NCBI GenBank assembly: GCA_937883885.1
Contig: CAKZXL010000562.1
Location: 1 to 24,604 of the forward strand
Length of the DNA stretch: 24,604 bases
Reading direction: 5' to 3'
Origin: an uncultured Aquincola sp.
GTDB lineage: Bacteria > Pseudomonadota > Gammaproteobacteria > Burkholderiales > Burkholderiaceae
Below, one piece after another: positions 18,927 through 24,604 of this stretch; the first letter of the stretch is position 1, and every line of letters starts with the position of its first letter. The position numbers and the translations under genes are program-made. Under the pieces are notes generated by a model. The model saw only the letters and a list, made by a program, of their open reading frames with translations. It was not told the origin of the DNA and made no database searches.

Positions 18927-18954
18927 GCCTGGCCGCGCGAACGGGCGGCCAGGC
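18927..18954. repeat. 10-bp perfect stem-loop in the control region
   Basis: GCCTGGCCGC and GCGGCCAGGC are exact reverse complements separated by GCGAACGG. No T-tract follows on either strand, so it is not an obvious terminator. It could be a protein-binding site or a cruciform-prone element. Confidence 0.6.
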
Positions 18955-19003
18955 TGGCAGGTTGGCATCGGCTTTCCCAGCGGAAACGGCGAAGCAGCCC
19001 GTC

Positions 19004-19019
19004 ACTTGTCTAGACAAGT
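19004..19019. promoter_or_regulatory. 16-bp perfect palindrome, operator-like
   Basis: ACTTGTCTAGACAAGT is fully self-complementary with no spacer. The core TGTCTAGACA resembles operators of HutC-subfamily GntR regulators (such as the DasR type, TGGTCTAGACCA). It is centred about 92 bp upstream of the predicted carboxypeptidase start, so it could also be an activator site. Which protein binds is unknown. Confidence 0.6.
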
Positions 19020-19046
19020 TCAGCGGTCGCATGTTGCAACGCAGCA

Positions 19047-19076
19047 GTGAACGCATGTGAACGTACGTGAAGCGCT
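19047..19076 (+). repeat. three tandem 10-bp repeats phased to the DNA helix
   Basis: GTGAACGCAT, GTGAACGTAC and GTGAAGCGCT follow one another without gaps and abut the -24 element at 19076. The GTGAA start is exact in all three. A 10-bp period puts each copy on the same face of the helix. Confidence 0.5.
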
Positions 19077-19092
19077 TGGCACGTTTTGCGCA
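19076..19092 (+). promoter_or_regulatory. candidate sigma-54 promoter of the carboxypeptidase gene
   Basis: TTGGCACGTTTTGCGCA has a perfect -24 element (TTGGCACG) and GG-N10-GC spacing; the -12 region reads TGCGC, one step from TTGC. It predicts a start near 19103 and a leader of about 63 bases. Confidence 0.45.
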
Positions 19093-19165
19093 ATGCATGA
19101 GCCATCGGCCACCCGGCCGGCACCCCTTTGTCGGGGTTGTTCCATAGCCTTGGAGATGGAGTCTG

Positions 19166-21310
19166 ATGTTCAAGCCAACCTGCCCCTCGAAGCTGTCGGC
19201 GGCGCTGGCGCTGGCCTTTGCCAGCGTGGCGATGCCGGCGTACACGGCGGATGCGCACGACCACGCCAGCGATGGCGCCAACGTGCTGTCGATCGTGGTG
19301 CCGTATGCCAACGAGGGCCAACTCGCCTTCGCCACCAAGCTGCTCGACCACCCGTACATCGACCAGAAGAAGATGCTGATCCATGCCGAGGTGGCACCGG
19401 AGGAGATGGAGGCGCTGAAGGCCGCCGGCATGCAGCCGGCGATCAACGAAGCCGAGACGGCGCGCATCCAGCACTTCATCCAGTCGCGGGCGCAGGACGT
19501 CAAGTCGGGCAGCATCGCCCGCGCGCTGGGCGTGGCCCAGCCCAGCAGCATCGCCAACGGCGTGCACTCGTGCTACCGCACGGTCGAGCAGATCTACACC
19601 ACCTACGACCAGCTGGCGGCCAAGTACCCGAAGCTGGTGAAGATCAAGACCCTGGGCAAGAGCTGGATGGGCGAGAAGCAGGCCATTCCTGCGGTGGGCA
19701 ACGCGGTGCCCGACAACTCGCTGTCCTCGTTCGCCAACATCCTCATCAAGTACCTGCCCGCCTCGGTGGTGGCCCGCTTCAACCTGAGCCTGTTCCCGGT
19801 GGACCCCAACCCGGTCAAGGCCATCGTGGTGGGCAACTTCGAGAAGCAGGACGCGCAGAGCGAGCCGCCGCCCAACATGGTGTGGACCGGCGGCATCCAT
19901 GCGCGTGAATACGCGCCGCAGGAAGTGGGCATGAAGTTCATCGAGTGGCTGCTCGAGAACTACGAGACCGATGCCAACGCCCGGATGATGGTGGACACCA
20001 ACCGCTACCACTTCATCATCCACAACCCCGACGGCCGCAAGGTGGCCGAGCAGGACATCTCGGCCCGCCAGCGCAAGAACACCAACTACGACAGCGCGGC
20101 CTGCACGACGGTGAACAACCAGGGCGTGCCCAACACGCTGAACTCGGGCGTCGACCTCAACCGCAACTATCCTTTCGGCTGGGCCACCGGCGGTACCGGT
20201 GGCTCCGACGGCAACAGTTGCGGCGAAACCTACCGCGGCACGTCCGCCGGTTCGGAGCCCGAAACCAAGGCGGTGCTCAACTACATCCGCGGCAACTGGA
20301 ACCAGGCCGCCTGCAAGTGGGAAGGCGGCGCGCTGCCCGACGGCCGGCCCAAGAGCAGCACCTACTGCAACCCCGAGAACCGCGACAACAACGGCACGGG
20401 TGAGCTGGACTGGAAGACCGGCGCCAGCGAGGAATACGGCGGCGGCGTGTTCATCGACCTGCACAGCAATGCCCGTGCGGTGCTGTGGCCCTGGGGCGTG
20501 GAGCGGGCGGAAAACGACTTCAACACCCACACGCCCAACAACAAGGGCATGGCAGTGATCGCCCAGCGCCTGGCGTACCACAACAACTATTCGTCGCAGC
20601 AGCTGCTGAGCTACAACACCGAAGGCACCACCAAGGACGCCGCCTACGGCTACCTGGGCGCACCGGCCTATACGGTGGAAATGGGTCGCTCGTTCTATGA
20701 AGACTGCGGCGTCTTCGAGCGCGAGACCTACCCCGAGAACTTCAACGGCTTCCATTACCTGAGCCGGGTGCTGCACCGCGTGTACAAGCTGCCCTTCGGC
20801 CCCGACACCGTCAACGTGATGATGGGCGCCAGCTCGGTGCAGGCCGGCAACAAGGTGACGGTGACCGCCACCGTGGACGACAACCGCTACCGCTACAGCA
20901 ACGCGGGCCAGTCCACCATCAAGCCGCCGCCGTACCCCGTGGTCTACAACATCACCGGCGCCAAGGCCTATGTGGACAAGCTGCCCTGGGAGGCGGGTGC
21001 CGTCGGCGTGGACCTGACGCTGTCCACCTCGGCGCAGGCCAAGTCCGACTTCCCTGACGCCACCAAGACCGCGGTGGGCGAGATCAACACCGCAGGCCTG
21101 GCTCCCGGCCGCCACATGGTCTACGTGCAGGGCACCAATGCCGATGGCAAGCCTGGCGCCGTGTCGGCCGCCTTCCTGGACGTGACCGCCGCGCCGGCCG
21201 ACGCCGACGACGGTGACAGCGGTGGTGGTGCGCTCGGCTGGTTCGACCTGGCCGCCATGGCCGCCGGCCTGGCCGCACTGGCCGGCCTGCGTCGCCGCCG
21301 TACCCACTGA
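19166..21310 (+). CDS. secreted M14 zinc carboxypeptidase with GlyGly-CTERM tail
   Basis: A 714-residue metallocarboxypeptidase. The signal peptide ends near PAYTADA. Zinc ligands are H245 and E248 (GGIHAREYAP) and H433 (FIDLHSN). Substrate binding uses N332/R333 (GVDLNRNYPFGW), and the catalytic glutamate is E505 (AYTVEMGR). The region before about 235 has a propeptide-like segment and an insertion. After the catalytic domain comes a beta-sandwich-like segment (about 545-680), then a GlyGly-CTERM signal: DSGGGALGWFDLAAM, a hydrophobic stretch and RRRRTH. Such tails are processed by rhombosortase, usually on type II-secreted enzymes, so the protein should reach the cell surface or medium. The ATG at 19166 has GGAG sites upstream. 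The lipoprotein gene follows after 23 bp. Confidence 0.95.
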   Translation: MFKPTCPSKLSAALALAFASVAMPAYTADAHDHASDGANVLSIVVPYANEGQLAFATKLLDHPYIDQKKMLIHAEVAPEEMEALKAAGMQPAINEAETARIQHFIQSRAQDVKSGSIARALGVAQPSSIANGVHSCYRTVEQIYTTYDQLAAKYPKLVKIKTLGKSWMGEKQAIPAVGNAVPDNSLSSFANILIKYLPASVVARFNLSLFPVDPNPVKAIVVGNFEKQDAQSEPPPNMVWTGGIHAREYAPQEVGMKFIEWLLENYETDANARMMVDTNRYHFIIHNPDGRKVAEQDISARQRKNTNYDSAACTTVNNQGVPNTLNSGVDLNRNYPFGWATGGTGGSDGNSCGETYRGTSAGSEPETKAVLNYIRGNWNQAACKWEGGALPDGRPKSSTYCNPENRDNNGTGELDWKTGASEEYGGGVFIDLHSNARAVLWPWGVERAENDFNTHTPNNKGMAVIAQRLAYHNNYSSQQLLSYNTEGTTKDAAYGYLGAPAYTVEMGRSFYEDCGVFERETYPENFNGFHYLSRVLHRVYKLPFGPDTVNVMMGASSVQAGNKVTVTATVDDNRYRYSNAGQSTIKPPPYPVVYNITGAKAYVDKLPWEAGAVGVDLTLSTSAQAKSDFPDATKTAVGEINTAGLAPGRHMVYVQGTNADGKPGAVSAAFLDVTAAPADADDGDSGGGALGWFDLAAMAAGLAALAGLRRRRTH

Positions 21311-21333
21311 ACAAGCAGAACACGAGGATCCTC

Positions 21334-23232
21334 ATGAACCTGACGAAAAAGCGCTTGCTCAATGCGCTGTGCCGCGCCTCGGTGGCGGCTTCCGTGGTGA
21401 CGCTGGCCGCCTGCGGTGGCGATGGTGACGACGACACGCCCGCGCCGCCGCCGCCCGCGCCCACCGCCCAACTCAGCGGCGTGGTGCTGGACGGTGCGCT
21501 GGCCAATGCCAAGGTGTGCCTGGACATCAACGACAACCGCGCCTGCGATGCCGACGAGCCCAGCACCACCACCGGTGCCGATGGCAAGTTCACGCTCACG
21601 GCCGAAGAAGCCAAGCTGCCGCTGCACCCGGTGCTGGCCGTGGCCACGGCCGGCACCACCACCGATGCCGACTACGGCGCCATCGCCAAGGGCTACACCC
21701 TGGCGGCGCCGGCCGGCAAGGGCGCGGTGATCACGCCCTACACCACGCTGCTGCAATCGGAGATGGATGGCGGCCGTGCCGAGAACCTGGCGCAGGCCGA
21801 GCGCGACCTGCTGGACCGCATGGTCGGCATCGCCGGCGACGTGGGCGGGCTCACGGTGTACGACAGCTTCCTGCCGGTGGCCAACGAGGCGGCCACGCTG
21901 GCCGGCAAGCGGGCCAAGATGTATGGCCTGGCGCAGCTGCTGGCCCGCGGCTTCGCGGAAACGGCGGCCACCTCGGGCCTGACGGGCAAGGCGGCCATGG
22001 GTGCCCTGGGCACCGTGGCCACCGGCTCGCTGCAGCAGCTGGCGGCGCAGGTCTCGGCGCCGCTGGCCGCGGCCGACCGCGACACGCTGTTCAACGCGGT
22101 CAAGGACAGCATGGTGCCCACCGCCGCCACGCTGCAAGGCATTGCCGCCGCGGCGGCCAAGACGGCGGCCGCGCCGATCGAAGGCGCCTGGACCGGCAGC
22201 CGCGCCTTGCCCACCGGCGAGACCGTGAAGGAGCTGTACGTGTTTGCCGGCGACGGCACCTACGTGCACCGGGTGATCGAGACCAGCGCCCCGGCCACCA
22301 ACACGGTGTTCGACAACGGTTTCGGCTACCGCTACGGCCGCTACACCTACGCCGCCAGCACCCTGACCACCACGGTGATCGAGGCGCAGGAAGTGGCCGG
22401 CCCGCAGGCCGGTGCCCTCACCGGCGTGACGGTGGCGGGCGACACCATGACCGGCCCCAACGGCCTGAACCTGACGCGGGTGGCCAGCGCCACCGACGCC
22501 CTGGTGGGCGCCTGGGTGCGGCCCGATGGCAACAGCGAGCCCGAAGTGCTGGTGATGTTCGGTGACGGCACCTACGTGCACAGCACCTTCTACTACCAGA
22601 ACGACCCGCAGACCGGCACCGCCAGCTTCTTCGAGACGGCCAAGTCGGCCGGCATGCGCAAGGGCGCTTATGCGCGTGAGGCAGCGGGCAGCTCGGTGGT
22701 GAACTTCGGCGAGACCACGGTGGCCTTCAACGGCAACCTGGCCATCCCGAGCAACCCGGGCGTGGGCACGGTGCAGCCGGACGGCAGCTTCTCGATGACC
22801 GGTCTGCGGCTGGTCAAGCTGGGCACGCCGGCCGGTGCCAAGGCGGTGATGGGCCTGTCGGAGGCCACCCGCTCGCGGCTGTGGTCGGGCCGTTACTTCA
22901 GCCGCACGGTGAGCGTGTCGGGCAGCAACCGCACGCAGTACCTGTACGTGCGCGGCCCCAACGACGTGCTGAGCTTCCTGCAGGCGCCCACCGGCAGCAG
23001 CGCCACCACGGCCTGCAACCTGGCCGATGGCAACGGTGCGGTGCGCGACTTCACGTCGGTCGACCCGGCGGACGGCAAGCTCAAGCAGTTCGTCGTGGGC
23101 ACCGGCACGGCGGCCAGCGCGGGTTATGCCCAGCGCCGGCTGAACGTGGGCGTGCCGGGCAGCGTGGTGAGCTACACGCCCATCACCCGGCCCACCGACG
23201 CCACCGCGCGCTGCGCGCTGCCGCCTGTCTAG
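21334..23232 (+). CDS. outer-membrane-type lipoprotein with duplicated GDGTYVH module
   Basis: A 632-residue lipoprotein of unknown function. The lipobox is LAAC with C27, followed by an Asp/Pro-rich linker (GGDGDDDTPAPPPPAP). Residues 45-90 look like a small beta domain with a calcium-loop-like DINDNRACDADEP. A helical middle part spans about 130-280. Two related modules follow, 283-384 (EGAWTGS, LYVFAGDGTYVH) and 389-495 (VGAWVRP, LVMFGDGTYVH), and a possible third, degenerate one begins near 514 (LWSGRYFS). GAGG lies before the ATG. It is 23 bp after the carboxypeptidase and probably co-transcribed, so it may be a surface partner or substrate-binding factor. The TAG stop at 23230-23232 overlaps the stop of the convergent gene. 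Confidence 0.88.
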   Translation: MNLTKKRLLNALCRASVAASVVTLAACGGDGDDDTPAPPPPAPTAQLSGVVLDGALANAKVCLDINDNRACDADEPSTTTGADGKFTLTAEEAKLPLHPVLAVATAGTTTDADYGAIAKGYTLAAPAGKGAVITPYTTLLQSEMDGGRAENLAQAERDLLDRMVGIAGDVGGLTVYDSFLPVANEAATLAGKRAKMYGLAQLLARGFAETAATSGLTGKAAMGALGTVATGSLQQLAAQVSAPLAAADRDTLFNAVKDSMVPTAATLQGIAAAAAKTAAAPIEGAWTGSRALPTGETVKELYVFAGDGTYVHRVIETSAPATNTVFDNGFGYRYGRYTYAASTLTTTVIEAQEVAGPQAGALTGVTVAGDTMTGPNGLNLTRVASATDALVGAWVRPDGNSEPEVLVMFGDGTYVHSTFYYQNDPQTGTASFFETAKSAGMRKGAYAREAAGSSVVNFGETTVAFNGNLAIPSNPGVGTVQPDGSFSMTGLRLVKLGTPAGAKAVMGLSEATRSRLWSGRYFSRTVSVSGSNRTQYLYVRGPNDVLSFLQAPTGSSATTACNLADGNGAVRDFTSVDPADGKLKQFVVGTGTAASAGYAQRRLNVGVPGSVVSYTPITRPTDATARCALPPV

Positions 23233-23235
23233 ACA
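23226..23235. repeat. TGTCTAGACA palindrome at the convergent gene ends
   Basis: This 10-bp palindrome is identical to the core of the palindrome at 19004-19019. Its central CTAG supplies the TAG stops of both convergent genes. CTAG-containing words are usually rare in such genomes. A regulatory role here is unproven. Confidence 0.5.
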
Positions 23236-24140
23236 AGCAGGTTGCTGACGCCCGCCGCCACATGCCCCGCAGGCACGTGGCTGGCGGCGTTTTCGATGTG
23301 GCCGGTCTGATCGTCGAAGAAGAAGTCGGGCTCGAACTCGCGCAGGAACTCGCCCTTGGGCAGGCCGCCCAGGAACATCGCGGCGTCGACGTCGATGTGC
23401 CAGTCCATCAGCGTGCGGATGGCGCGCTCATGGGCCGGTGCGCTGCGCGCCGTGACCAGCGCGGTGCGGATGCGCATGCCGGTGGCTTCGCCCTGCTGCT
23501 GGAGCCGGTGCAGCGCCATCAGCAGAGGTTTGAAGGGGCCGGCCGCCAGCGGCGTGACCGCATGCTCGCGTTCATGCAGCTGGAAGGCATCGAGCCCGCC
23601 GTCGCGGAACACGCGCTCGGCTTCGTCGGAGAACAGCACCGCATCGCCGTCGAAGGCGATGCGAACCTCGTTCGGGTGCGCGTCCGAGGCGCGGCGCGAA
23701 TGCGGAAACACCCGCGCCGCGGGCACGCCGGCTTCCAGCGCCGAGCGCACGTCGGCCTCGTTGGTGGATAGAAAGAGGTGGGCGTTGAGCGGCCGCAGGT
23801 AGCGCCACGGGCTTTCGCCGCGGGTGAACACGCCGCGCTCGATGGGCAGGCCGTAGTGCTGCGCCGAGCGGAACACGCGCATGCCCGAGACCGGGTCGTT
23901 GCGCGAGAGGATGACCACCTCGGTCAGCAGCCGCGCCGGGTCGTCGCCGTTGAAGGCCAGCAGCTTGTGCGCCAGCGAAAACGCCACGCCGGGCCGCGCC
24001 GGCTGCTCCAGCCGCTGCAGCTGCAGCTGCATGTAGGCGCGGTCGTCGTGCGCCTCGAACACGCGGTTCTCTTCTTCGAAGTCGAAGAGGGCGCGGGAGG
24101 AAAGGGCCACCACCAGGCGGCCGTCGAGCGAGGCGGGCAT
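23229..24140 (-). CDS. cytosolic-type 5'-nucleotidase (NT5C1-like family)
   Basis: A 303-residue protein that matches the 5'-nucleotidase family related to animal cytosolic 5'-nucleotidase I, which removes the 5' phosphate from nucleoside monophosphates. The aspartate-rich HAD-type motif is VRIAFDGDAVLFSDEAERVF, and the late acidic motif is EFEPDFFFDDQTGHIENAA. Other family blocks are LTEVVILSRNDPVSGMRVF and AHLFLSTNEADVRSALEAG. It has no signal peptide. The start is the ATG at 24138-24140. It is convergent with the lipoprotein gene, sharing four bases, and begins 41 bp after the AAA ATPase gene, so it could be co-transcribed with it. Confidence 0.9.
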   Translation of the reverse strand: MPASLDGRLVVALSSRALFDFEEENRVFEAHDDRAYMQLQLQRLEQPARPGVAFSLAHKLLAFNGDDPARLLTEVVILSRNDPVSGMRVFRSAQHYGLPIERGVFTRGESPWRYLRPLNAHLFLSTNEADVRSALEAGVPAARVFPHSRRASDAHPNEVRIAFDGDAVLFSDEAERVFRDGGLDAFQLHEREHAVTPLAAGPFKPLLMALHRLQQQGEATGMRIRTALVTARSAPAHERAIRTLMDWHIDVDAAMFLGGLPKGEFLREFEPDFFFDDQTGHIENAASHVPAGHVAAGVSNLLV

Positions 24141-24181
24141 GGGGCCATGATACGGAGCCCCACGCTTGCCGCGGCTACGCC

Positions 24182-24604
24182 TCAGTGATGAAACCCGATC
24201 GGCGCGCGCCGCGGGTTGGCGCCGGGCAGGTCGCGCAGCTCGATGCGGTCGCGGTGGTCCAGCCGGGCGTTGCCGAAGGCGGCCATCCAGGCGCGGCGCA
24301 TCTCGCGCGGGGCCATCTCGGCCATGCGCTCCAGCACCGCCTCGATCGGCTCCGGCTCGAAGCGCCGGCCCCAGTCGTGCGCGCCGCGGATGCTGCCGTA
24401 CAGCCGCAAGGCGATGGTGCGGGCGGCGTCGCGGTCGGGCGACTGCACCTCGTACACGTTCATGCGGTTGAGGATGGGCTCGGGGATCGCCCGCTCGTCG
24501 TTCGCGGTGGCCACCCAGATCACCTGGCTGGCGTCGATCGGCACCTCGGCGAATTCGTCGGTGAAGCTGTGCGCAGTGTCGTGTTCCAGCAGCGCATACA
24601 GCGC
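24182..24604 (-). CDS. Lon-like AAA ATPase without protease domain (partial, N-terminus off window)
   Basis: The last 140 residues of an AAA ATPase; the gene enters from the right edge and the frame is open to the boundary. The segment SFTDEFAEVPIDASQVIWVATANDERAIPEPILNRMNVYEV aligns with the sensor-1 and arginine-finger part of Lon (which has FRDHYLEVPFDLSKV and TANT). The chain ends about 60 residues after this helical lid region (PREMRRAWMAAFGNARLDHRDRIELRDLPG), leaving no room for the Lon peptidase domain. It is probably a stand-alone AAA remodeller of Burkholderiales type. The Walker motifs lie outside the window. Confidence 0.85.
   Translation of the reverse strand, partial: ALYALLEHDTAHSFTDEFAEVPIDASQVIWVATANDERAIPEPILNRMNVYEVQSPDRDAARTIALRLYGSIRGAHDWGRRFEPEPIEAVLERMAEMAPREMRRAWMAAFGNARLDHRDRIELRDLPGANPRRAPIGFHH

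Larger units (their letters stand above)
18666..19165. other. 500-bp divergent control region without a gene
   Basis: This gap separates the binding-protein operon (minus) from the carboxypeptidase gene (plus). I see no convincing coding frame. From left to right it holds a sigma-54-like promoter (18708-18723, minus), a TTCGG-N4-CCG site (18810-18823), an inverted repeat CCGGCG-CCAT-CGCCGG (18851-18866), a 10-bp stem-loop (18927-18954), TTTCC-CAGC-GGAAA (18973-18986), a 16-bp perfect palindrome (19004-19019), three phased 10-mers (19047-19076) and a second sigma-54-like promoter (19076-19092, plus). Confidence 0.8.

Noticed and set aside
17719..19557. Long upstream extension of the GltI frame that would give a 909-residue protein
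   Set aside because: The extension crosses the second binding-protein gene and the control region and has no domain; the ATG at 17718 starts a proper signal peptide.
19010..21307. A 765-residue minus-strand open frame opposite the carboxypeptidase
   Set aside because: It has no motif and shadow-like composition; the plus frame has all zinc and catalytic residues.

Overview
The window is high-GC DNA with tightly packed, often overlapping genes. The protein families present (Bug-type binding protein, Liv-type ABC transporter, DctB/DctD-type two-component pair, PEP-CTERM and GlyGly-CTERM sorting tails) and a short repeat starting GCCCCCAAGCT point to a betaproteobacterium of the order Burkholderiales, probably near the Leptothrix/Rubrivivax/Aquincola/Ideonella group. 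The genus is inferred from style, not from a marker gene. I see no rRNA, tRNA, CRISPR array, transposase or prophage genes.

Region 1 (1-10530) is a transport-and-activation block. At the left edge is the start of a Bug/TctC-type solute-binding protein gene (minus strand). Next is an eight-gene minus-strand operon, read from 9677 down to 815: acyl-CoA ligase, LivG, LivH, LivM, periplasmic binding protein, LivF, a 97-residue unknown protein, and a phenylacetate-CoA-ligase-like protein. A Crp/Fnr-family regulator is divergent at 9802. The shared 124-bp gap holds an inverted repeat, TTGTCGT-N4-ACGACAA, which sits where a class II activator site would be. The likely logic is import of a carboxylic acid (aromatic, branched or fatty), then CoA activation, under control of the divergent regulator. 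The substrate cannot be read from the sequence.

Region 2 (10534-13445) holds a 2-oxoglutarate/Fe(II) oxygenase and a secreted subtilisin-like protease. The protease has an autotransporter-type beta-strand repeat but ends in a PEP-CTERM sorting tail instead of a beta-barrel. A strong intrinsic terminator separates the two genes.

Region 3 (13563-18665) is a compact operon of two GltI-type amino-acid-binding proteins, a membrane histidine kinase and a sigma-54-dependent response regulator. No permease or ATPase gene is included. A good -24/-12 promoter precedes it, with a TTCGG-N4-CCG site about 120 bp further upstream, so self-activation is plausible.

Region 4 (18666-23232) starts with a 500-bp divergent control region rich in palindromes. 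It is followed by a secreted M14 zinc carboxypeptidase with a GlyGly-CTERM tail and a lipoprotein with a duplicated module. Sigma-54-like promoters upstream of the protease, the binding-protein operon and the carboxypeptidase raise the possibility that amino-acid sensing and extracellular proteolysis share control. That link is inference.

Region 5 (23229-24604) holds a cytosolic-type 5'-nucleotidase, convergent with the lipoprotein gene and sharing a CTAG stop overlap, and the 3' part of a Lon-like AAA ATPase gene cut by the window edge.
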